52,550 bases of DNA from Myxococcales bacterium (lineage in GTDB: Bacteria > Myxococcota_A > Polyangia > JAHFDS01): NCBI GenBank assembly GCA_023248855.1, contig JAHFDS010000012.1, positions 1 to 52,550 on the forward strand, read 5' to 3'. The translations under genes were made by a program, and so were the position numbers. The notes under the pieces are model-generated. The model was not told the DNA's origin and ran no database searches. It worked only from the letters and a program-made list of their open reading frames with translations. Of the stretch, positions 40,419-47,286 are shown piece by piece (position 1 is the first letter of the stretch; each line of letters starts with the position of its first letter).

Positions 40419-42950
40419 GTGCCTGCTCCTCGCAACCGAAAGCACATCATCGTTCCGGGCGGCGCGACGGCGGAGTCGTACCGACCTCACCAGCGGAAGA
40501 TGAAGCTCCGCATCGCTCCTCCCCCAACGAGTCGGCCCGCGCACGGCCGCGCACTGAAGAGGTCCTTCGAGGCTGCCATCAGCGAGGCGCATCGCCGCCG
40601 CGCCGATGCGGGCATCCAGGTGCATGGTGCCGAGCCCGGCCTCTACGTTCAGTTCGAGAGCCAGCCTGGCGTGCCCCTCGCCCTCTGGTCGCTGGAAGAC
40701 TCGCGCAAGGGCATCGAGCTCGTTGCCGTCACGCACGCGCAGACCGCTGAAGTGCCGCCACGACCCGTTCAGCGGGCGACCGTGTTTGTCCCGGACGGGA
40801 AGGTGAAGCACTTCCTCTCTCGGTTCGAGGCCTACGCGAAGACCGCCCCCAAGTCGAAGGGCGAGCAACGCCACGAACCGATGCTGGATCCCCTCGGCGC
40901 GTTGCGCCTCGCGACTCTGCGCGGCCTCTGGACGGACACGACCGAGGGCTATCCCAACGACGACGAATCCATCTGGTGGGAGATCTGGCTACGCAAGCAG
41001 GACGGCAACGAGCTCTCCCGCCTGATGGAGTTCGCCACGCACAGGGAGATCGCCGTGGCACCTCGTCGTCTCCAGTTCGACGATCGCATCGTGACGCTGG
41101 CACGCGCGACCCCAGTGCAACTGTCGGCATCCATCGACGTGCTCAACGACGTGGCGGAGGTGCGCCGCGCCAAGGAAGCCGCCACGTTCTTCGTGCGGAT
41201 GGCACCTCACGAGCAAGCCGACTTGGTCAAGGATCTGCTCAAGCGGACGAGCCCGCCTCCGCCTGGATCTCCTGCCGTGTGCGTTCTCGACACCGGCGTA
41301 TCGCGCGGTCACCCGCTGCTTGCGGCGTCCCTCCACGAAAGCGACTGCCACACCTGTGAGCCAGCGTGGGGGAGCCACGACCACGACGGGCATGGCACCG
41401 AGATGGCCGGGCTGGCCCTCTACAGCGACCTTGCACCTCTGCTCAAAGGCATGGCGCCGGTCGAGCTGCGTCACGGCCTCGAGTCCGTGAAGATCCTGCC
41501 GCCGGATGGCGAGCCCCCGAATCCGCCCGAGCTGTACGGCGCGATCACTGCCGAGGCTACGAGTCGCGTCGAGATCCAGGCGCCCAGCAGACGGCGCTGC
41601 TTTTCGATGGCCGTTACCGCGACCGACCAGAGGGATCGCGGCCAGCCCACCTCTTGGTCGGCTGCGGTGGACGCGCTGGCGGCCGGCCGCGCCTTCGATT
41701 CGGGCGCGCAGGGGCTCGTCTATCTCGATGATGGCAGGGACCCACAGCGCAGGCTGTTCTTGATCAGTGCGGGCAACATCGACTCGGATGCCTTGCAGGT
41801 GGCGCACCTCGACCGGAGCGACGCGGACGGCGTCCACGACCCCGCCCAAGCGTGGAACGCACTGACGGTGGGAGCGTTCACGGAGAAGACGCTCATTCAG
41901 GATCCGGCGTGGGAGGGCTGGCAGCCTGTGGCTCCGGCGGGCGATCTCTCACCCTGGAGCACCACGGGGGTGACATTCGTCGAAGCGTGGCCGATCAAGC
42001 CAGACGTCGTGTTCGAGGGCGGCAACGTCGTGAAGAACGGCAGCGACGAAGTGGACTTTCCATGTCCGGACCTGTGCCTCCTGTCGACGAACTCCGAGCC
42101 TGCGGCGAACTCCTTCGCCTTGACGTGGGCCACCAGCGCCGCCACCGCGCAGGCCGCGCGGGCGGCCGCGATCATCTCTGCCGAGTACCCGACGCTCTGG
42201 CCCGAGGCCGTCCGCGCGCTCCTCGTCCACTCTGCCGAGTGGACTCCGCGGATGCTGGCGCACCTACGCGGCGCGAGCCTTAAGCGCGATCGCGCGCGAC
42301 TCGTCCAGCGGTACGGCTTCGGCGTACCGCACCTCGATCGCTCTCTGCGCAGCGCCACCGACGCCCTGACACTGATCGCTCAGGACACGATCCACCCGTT
42401 CACCGAAGGCAAGATGCGCGAGATGCACTTCTTCGAGTTGCCGTGGCCCCGGGAAGTGCTCCAGGGCCTTGGCGACACACCGGTCCGGTTGCGGGTGACC
42501 CTGTCGTACTTCATCGAGCCGAACCCGGGCCGCCGCGGCTGGAAGAAGCGACATCAGTACGCTTCCCATCTGCTCCGGTTCGACGTGAAGGGCCCGACCG
42601 AGTCCCTGGACGAATTCCGCAAGCGCCTCAATCAGACGGCGCTCGAGGATGACGAGGAGAAGCCCGCCGCGGGTGCGGACTCTTCCGAATGGTACCTTGG
42701 CCCGCTCGCCCGCAACCGTGGATCGATCCACTCGGACATCCTGCAGGGGTTCGCCGCCGACCTTGCCGAGCGCGGAGCGATCGGCATCTACCCCGTGAGC
42801 GGCTGGTGGAAGGCGCAGCCCAAGCGGGACCGGAGCGAGCAGGGGGCCCGGTACGCGCTCGTCGTCTCGATCGAGACCCCGGGCGTGGAGACGGACATCT
42901 GGACCCCCGTTTCCCAGCAGGTCGGCCTGCCGATCGAGGTCGAAACGTAG
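40419..42950 (+). CDS. ietS: IetS-like subtilisin (S8) protease of the IetAS defence pair
   Basis: Large (843 residues) subtilase-family protease. Residues 1-280 form an N-terminal domain without a signal peptide, so the enzyme should be cytoplasmic. The triad is complete: Asp291 in VLDTGVSRGHPLL, His325 in DGHGTEMAG, Ser573 in WATSAATAQAA, with oxyanion Asn453 in ISAGNI. The C-terminal 250 residues form a beta-rich accessory domain (RLRVTLSYFIEPN). The GTG start lies just after a TTGGAG site. Together with the AAA ATPase upstream this is the IetAS layout; the ATPase presumably controls the protease. Confidence 0.87.
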   Translation: MPAPRNRKHIIVPGGATAESYRPHQRKMKLRIAPPPTSRPAHGRALKRSFEAAISEAHRRRADAGIQVHGAEPGLYVQFESQPGVPLALWSLEDSRKGIELVAVTHAQTAEVPPRPVQRATVFVPDGKVKHFLSRFEAYAKTAPKSKGEQRHEPMLDPLGALRLATLRGLWTDTTEGYPNDDESIWWEIWLRKQDGNELSRLMEFATHREIAVAPRRLQFDDRIVTLARATPVQLSASIDVLNDVAEVRRAKEAATFFVRMAPHEQADLVKDLLKRTSPPPPGSPAVCVLDTGVSRGHPLLAASLHESDCHTCEPAWGSHDHDGHGTEMAGLALYSDLAPLLKGMAPVELRHGLESVKILPPDGEPPNPPELYGAITAEATSRVEIQAPSRRRCFSMAVTATDQRDRGQPTSWSAAVDALAAGRAFDSGAQGLVYLDDGRDPQRRLFLISAGNIDSDALQVAHLDRSDADGVHDPAQAWNALTVGAFTEKTLIQDPAWEGWQPVAPAGDLSPWSTTGVTFVEAWPIKPDVVFEGGNVVKNGSDEVDFPCPDLCLLSTNSEPAANSFALTWATSAATAQAARAAAIISAEYPTLWPEAVRALLVHSAEWTPRMLAHLRGASLKRDRARLVQRYGFGVPHLDRSLRSATDALTLIAQDTIHPFTEGKMREMHFFELPWPREVLQGLGDTPVRLRVTLSYFIEPNPGRRGWKKRHQYASHLLRFDVKGPTESLDEFRKRLNQTALEDDEEKPAAGADSSEWYLGPLARNRGSIHSDILQGFAADLAERGAIGIYPVSGWWKAQPKRDRSEQGARYALVVSIETPGVETDIWTPVSQQVGLPIEVET

Positions 42951-43176
42951 GCACGTGGCCTCGATCGCAGCGTGACCGAAGGGCCCTTGGATCAGATCCC
43001 TCAAGGTCCGGAGATCCTGGGAGCTTTGGCCCATCTGGGCCGGCAATCCAGCTCATGTCCGTTGCGCGGCTACGCTGGCAATCGTGGGCCTTGAAGCTCG
43101 AACGCCAGAAACCGCAGCGCGATTCGCAGCGGTATCCACGCTCACTCTGGTGAGGATCTCCGACGAGGGCTCGCGG

Positions 43177-43210
43177 TATGATGTCCGATGGGGCCGCATC
43201 GTCCCCATCG
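43177..43210 (+). promoter_or_regulatory. Promoter -10 box and leader hairpin before the nuclease-helicase cassette
   Basis: TATGAT at 43177-43182 is a good -10 box. Right after it, CGATGGGG (43186-43193) and CCCCATCG (43203-43210) form a perfect 8 bp inverted repeat with a 9 nt loop, ending just before the GTGGAGG ribosome binding site of the gene at 43224. It could be an operator at the start site or a hairpin that blocks translation. It sits in the only long gap (273 nt) of the defence island's + strand, so the cassette probably has its own promoter. Confidence 0.45.
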
Positions 43211-43223
43211 GTGGAGGGCGTGC

Positions 43224-44396
43224 ATGAGCCGCAGCAATCCGTCTCCAGGCGAGATCAAGGCGAAGCTCGAGTCGCTGCGAGGGGACTCGACCCCGCGCCC
43301 CGTCACCGCGCGCGTGGTCGCGAGCCAGAGCGCCAACACGCGGTGTGGCCTCCTGACCCTGGCCAACGCGTCCGGGGTGAGGTTCGACCGGATGCTCCAG
43401 CACACCGAGTTCGCGGTGCCGTACGGGCAGGCCAGGTCGGCCATCACGCGGGGCAATCAATTCGAGGGCAAGCTCAAGGCCGGAGGGTACGCCGAGCTGT
43501 TCCAGGTGCTTCGCGAGGCATTCGGGATCGGTGACCAGCCCCTGACCGTGAGGAACTTGAAGGAGGAGGTCCCGCACGACCGCGCCGACCCGTATGGATC
43601 GCTCGGCAAGCGGGCCGACCTCACGCGGGAGATCATCAAGGAGTCTCTGACCGCCAAGGTGGAGTCGCCGCATCTGATCGACGGTGCCATTCTCCGACTC
43701 GACCTCGGCGGACAGGTGGGCTACCTGGAGACGGACGCCCTTGCACTGCGGCTCAAGGGCAAGCTCCGCGTCGGCGAGATCAAGTCGTTCCCGGCGATCG
43801 ATGGGCGGGCAGATCCTGCGAAGGTGGGCTCGGCCGCCGACCAGTCTGCCGTCTACGTTCTCGCCCTCGAGAACCTGGTGCGGGAGCTCGGGGGCGACCC
43901 AGAGCAGCAGGTGTCGAGCCGAATCCTCCTCATCACACCCCGAAACACCGGAATGCGCCCAACCGTCCACGAGATCGACGTCAGCCGGCGGGTGAGCCAT
44001 CACCGGCGCCAGCTGGAGGGCGCGCCCGACCTCAATGAGCTCCTGGCAGCCGTGCCCTCGGCGGTGTCGTTCCCGAGCGAGGACGGCAAGGGCAACCCCG
44101 TCGTCGAGCTCGGCAAGATGGCCGCGGCGACCGGTACCTGCTACTCGCCCACGTGCCTCTCGTTTTGCGGCCTCAGCCGCTGGTGCCGGCATCGCGCGAG
44201 CGAGGTATCTGACCCGACCCGGATCGGCCCCACGCTCGTGCGCCTGTTGCCGGGAGTCGCATCCCTCGAGCGAGCGCGTGAGCTAGCTGGCGGTGCCGCC
44301 CCGACTGCCGGGGAAGAAGCGGCAGCCGAGCCCCTTCGCCGGGCGGAACGCCTCCTCAGGTCCATTCCCATGCCGCCCCGAAAGCAGGTCGCATGA
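43224..44396 (+). CDS. Cas4-like Fe-S nuclease, first gene of uncharacterised defence-type cassette
   Basis: Probable PD-(D/E)XK nuclease of the Cas4/AddB type. The active-site pattern is E169-T-D171 in VGYLETDALAL and E185-I-K187 in VGEIKSF, with Gln207 and Tyr211 downstream as the usual QxxxY motif. Cys41, and Cys306, Cys311, Cys315 and Cys321 (TCYSPTC, FCGLSRWC) suggest a Cas4-style Fe-S cluster, with one cysteine to spare. RGNQFE at 76-81 is in the place of the GxxxHE motif. The ATG at 43224 has a GTGGAGG site. It is coupled by a 4 nt overlap to the next gene and is unlike the other Cas4-like nuclease at 16.9 kb in length and sequence. The role is inferred from the domains. Confidence 0.8.
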   Translation: MSRSNPSPGEIKAKLESLRGDSTPRPVTARVVASQSANTRCGLLTLANASGVRFDRMLQHTEFAVPYGQARSAITRGNQFEGKLKAGGYAELFQVLREAFGIGDQPLTVRNLKEEVPHDRADPYGSLGKRADLTREIIKESLTAKVESPHLIDGAILRLDLGGQVGYLETDALALRLKGKLRVGEIKSFPAIDGRADPAKVGSAADQSAVYVLALENLVRELGGDPEQQVSSRILLITPRNTGMRPTVHEIDVSRRVSHHRRQLEGAPDLNELLAAVPSAVSFPSEDGKGNPVVELGKMAAATGTCYSPTCLSFCGLSRWCRHRASEVSDPTRIGPTLVRLLPGVASLERARELAGGAAPTAGEEAAAEPLRRAERLLRSIPMPPRKQVA

Positions 44397-45865
44397 CGAC
44401 GCAGCTCGACGTCCTGCTCGCGGAGCGAGCGCTGGCCACTGGGCGCGCGCAGCTCAGGGCAACGGTTCGCCACGTGCACCTGTCGAAGCGCCCCATGTTC
44501 CTGGTGGCGTTCCAGCCGGCCGCCGAGCCGTTCTCCGCCCTCGGCGTCGCCCTGGGGCAGAGCGCCAAGGACGTGATCAAGGCAGTCGTCATCGAGCCCC
44601 GCAACAGGACGCTCTTGTTTCGCGCCATGCTCCCCGTTGCCCAGCGGTTCAACGCCTGGATGCGCAGCTTCGCCGGCGAGCGAGTCCCCATCGGCCGGAA
44701 CGATGACGACGATCGCGAGCGGACGGTGGACGCGCCGCAGCTCATCGTCGCGAACAGCGGGATGGTCAACCTGCTCGAGCACTGGGGCCGGCGATTCGCC
44801 TATCTGCAGACCTCCGGTGCCGAACCGGCCGATCCCGCGCTCGTCGAGTTCGGGCGTCACCTGCAGTTCCTGGCAGGCCACGCCAGCATGCCGGGCCAGG
44901 CGATCGTCGTCCCCGCGACAGCGCTCCTACGCCGTCACTTCCGCACCGGACAGTCGGACCTCGAGGACGAGAACCTCGCAGCCCTGGACGCGTGGGTCGC
45001 CCCTCCGGCCGGCACCACAGGCCAGGCGGCATCTCTGAACGTCGAAGACATCGCCGTCGGCCCGCTACTCCAGCCCGATGACGACAACGAGGCACACGGA
45101 CTCATTGCCAACTTCGGAAAGGAGCGCAAGGGCAGTACGGACGAGGCGCTCGTGCGGCGCCTCGAGCCAGCGTTGCACGCGCTCATGGCGCCGCATCTCA
45201 ATCGCGCGTTCGGCTTGGTTTCGCGTGCTCCGAAGCACGTTGCTGAGCTGCCGGAAGGCTCATCGGTCGCGGGCAGATGGGTCGATGACTGCATCGCCTA
45301 CACCGGGCACGTCGATTGGACGAGCAGCGGCGGATTCCGACGCGCGCGCGACAGCGCGCAGCGCGCGGCAAGGCTTCGCCTTCGGCTCGAGAAGGCACAG
45401 GGCCGCCTCGAGGCAGAGGAGGCCGCTGACGATCCACTGACGATGGCCGGCTACGAGCTCATCGGGAAGGCCATTCATGGCCGCATCGTGTCGGTCGATC
45501 CGAGCCACAAGGACGGCCCGCGCAAGATCCGCCCCTTGATCGTGCTCGAGACCGAGCACCCCAGCCTCATTCCGTCTGCCAAGGCACTCTGGTGGAGCGA
45601 GCGCCCCGGACAGCTCCGCGCGGAAGTCGTGTCCACGGCGAGTCACGGCAAGGGATCACGCGTGACGCTCAAGGTAACGGCCGGCATGCGAGGCGACCTC
45701 CCGGTCAAGAGCAAGACAGCGTGGTTCTGCCAGCTGAGCGCCAGCTCGGGCGGCCCGAGCCTTCCCATTCCCAAGGAGGTCCCCTGGACTCACAAGGCCC
45801 AGTTCTCGAGTACGCCAGCCACGATCGAGACTGGGCCGAGTGATCGCTGGGAGGAGACGCCGTAA
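44393..45865 (+). CDS. Unknown protein of the nuclease-helicase cassette (490 aa)
   Basis: No recognisable family. It has no signal peptide or membrane segment. The N-terminal 100 residues mix strands and helices (RAQLRATVRHVHLSKRPMFL, AKDVIKAVVIEPRNRTLL). The middle is helical with Asp-rich loops (RNDDDDRERT, LLQPDDDNEA). Residues about 305-365 (SGGFRRARDSAQRAARLRLRLEKAQG) look like a coiled coil, and 370-470 read as a beta barrel (GRIVSVDP, RAEVVSTASHGKGSRVTLKVTAG), possibly OB-like. The start overlaps the nuclease stop (ATGA), and the stop shares a base with the helicase start (TAATG). Tight coupling between a nuclease and a helicase suggests a shared complex. No function is claimed. Confidence 0.75.
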   Translation: MTTQLDVLLAERALATGRAQLRATVRHVHLSKRPMFLVAFQPAAEPFSALGVALGQSAKDVIKAVVIEPRNRTLLFRAMLPVAQRFNAWMRSFAGERVPIGRNDDDDRERTVDAPQLIVANSGMVNLLEHWGRRFAYLQTSGAEPADPALVEFGRHLQFLAGHASMPGQAIVVPATALLRRHFRTGQSDLEDENLAALDAWVAPPAGTTGQAASLNVEDIAVGPLLQPDDDNEAHGLIANFGKERKGSTDEALVRRLEPALHALMAPHLNRAFGLVSRAPKHVAELPEGSSVAGRWVDDCIAYTGHVDWTSSGGFRRARDSAQRAARLRLRLEKAQGRLEAEEAADDPLTMAGYELIGKAIHGRIVSVDPSHKDGPRKIRPLIVLETEHPSLIPSAKALWWSERPGQLRAEVVSTASHGKGSRVTLKVTAGMRGDLPVKSKTAWFCQLSASSGGPSLPIPKEVPWTHKAQFSSTPATIETGPSDRWEETP

Positions 45866-47235
45866 TGCCCGACCAGACGGTGCTCGAGGAAGCCAGGCAG
45901 GTGACCGACGCGGCCACGAATGACTTCATCGCCGGCACGCACCGCGCACTCGTTGTTCGCGCGGGCGCTGGTGCTGGCAAAAGCGGACTCGTCGTGCAGG
46001 CGACCTGCGCCGCGGCCGCTGCCGGCATGCGAGTCGTCGTCGCAGCCCCCACCAACGCACAGGTGGCCGACCTGGTCTGCCGAATCGCTCCAGCCGCGAA
46101 AAAGGTCCAGATCGCCTACCTGCACAAGCAGCCGGGTGAGAGCTTTCAGGTAGACCCGCGCGTGACGGCACTGTCCAACGTGACGGCGACGCATCACCCC
46201 GTCATGACCGCGAGCGCCCCGATCGTCATCAGCACGATGGACAAGCTGGCGTTCTCTGCCGCGAAGATGGGCAGCTTCGATCGGATGATTCTCGATGAGG
46301 CCTACCAGGCGGACTCCACGCGCTACATGTGCGTGGCTCCGCTGGCGGAGAGGCACCTCCTCGTGGGCGACAGCGGACAGCTCGATCCGTTCTCGACGGT
46401 CGACTGTTCTCGATGGCGCGGGTTGTCGGAGGATCCCCTGCTGACGGCGATCGGCGTGCTCGAAAAGAACCACCGGGACTCCACCGGCGCGCACGCACTC
46501 CCGCTGACGCGGCGGCTTCCTGCAAGCGCGGTACCGGTGGTCCAGCCGGCGTTTTACGGGCGGGGGCTGCCTTTCCGCGCGGCGTCCCTTCCTCCAGATC
46601 GCGAGATGAGGCTTGCCCCCTCGCCGACCAAGCGGGATCGTCTGCAGCGAGCTGCGCATGCGGCCCTCGATGGGGCTGCAATGCACGGATGGGCTCACCT
46701 CGAGCTCGCCGACAAGCCCGTCCTGACAGCGGACCCGGAAGCCGTCGAGATCATCACCCACTTGGTGGCCGGGCTATTCGCGCGCAGCCCGAAGGTCCGC
46801 TGCGAGAAGACAGCGTCGAGCAAGCGCCCCTGGACCGAGCTCGGGCACAGGCAGGTCGCCGTGGTGGTGAGCCACAACGATCAGAAGGATCTCGTTCGCG
46901 CCCGCTTCGAGGCCGAAGGGCTGGACGATGTGCTCGTCGACACGGCCAACCGCGCCCAGGGCCTGGAGTTCGAGGTGGTGATCGCCTGGCATCCCCTGGC
47001 GGGGCTGGTGGACCTCGACGAGTTTCACCTCGCCCCTGGCCGAGCGTGCGTGATGCTGACGCGGCACCGCCAAGCGTGCATCGTGGTCGGTCGGGCCGGT
47101 GATCGCGACGCGCTCCGCTATCAGCCCCCGACGCCGCCTGCGTTCCTGGGGGAAGACAAGGATCCCCTGCTCGATGGCTGGGAGGCGCACCGGCATGTCT
47201 TCGACGCGCTCACGCCGCACGTGATCAGCGCATGA
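45865..47235 (+). CDS. Compact SF1 helicase, third gene of the cassette
   Basis: Superfamily 1 DNA or RNA helicase. Motif I GAGAGKS (34-40), Ia VVVAAPTNAQVADL, motif II LDEAYQ (Asp144, Glu145), motif III VGDSGQLDPF near 167-176, motif IV KNHRD at 201-205, motif V DTANRAQGLEFEVVIAW (359-375) and motif VI MLTRHRQA with Arg400/Arg402. At 456 residues it lacks large 1B/2B insertions, so accessory domains may be supplied by the partner protein upstream. The AQG motif V with LEFEVVI resembles Upf1/Dna2-type helicases. It ends convergent to the Res gene, 51 nt away. Confidence 0.85.
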   Translation: MPDQTVLEEARQVTDAATNDFIAGTHRALVVRAGAGAGKSGLVVQATCAAAAAGMRVVVAAPTNAQVADLVCRIAPAAKKVQIAYLHKQPGESFQVDPRVTALSNVTATHHPVMTASAPIVISTMDKLAFSAAKMGSFDRMILDEAYQADSTRYMCVAPLAERHLLVGDSGQLDPFSTVDCSRWRGLSEDPLLTAIGVLEKNHRDSTGAHALPLTRRLPASAVPVVQPAFYGRGLPFRAASLPPDREMRLAPSPTKRDRLQRAAHAALDGAAMHGWAHLELADKPVLTADPEAVEIITHLVAGLFARSPKVRCEKTASSKRPWTELGHRQVAVVVSHNDQKDLVRARFEAEGLDDVLVDTANRAQGLEFEVVIAWHPLAGLVDLDEFHLAPGRACVMLTRHRQACIVVGRAGDRDALRYQPPTPPAFLGEDKDPLLDGWEAHRHVFDALTPHVISA

Positions 47236-47286
47236 GCGCGGGGTGCGCGCCTGTGTCCCGCCCCGGATTACCGTTTCGCCAAAGCG

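Noticed and set aside
47236-47286. Possible hairpin terminator between the convergent helicase and Res genes
   Set aside because: Only a short imperfect GC stem is possible and there is no U-tract on either strand.
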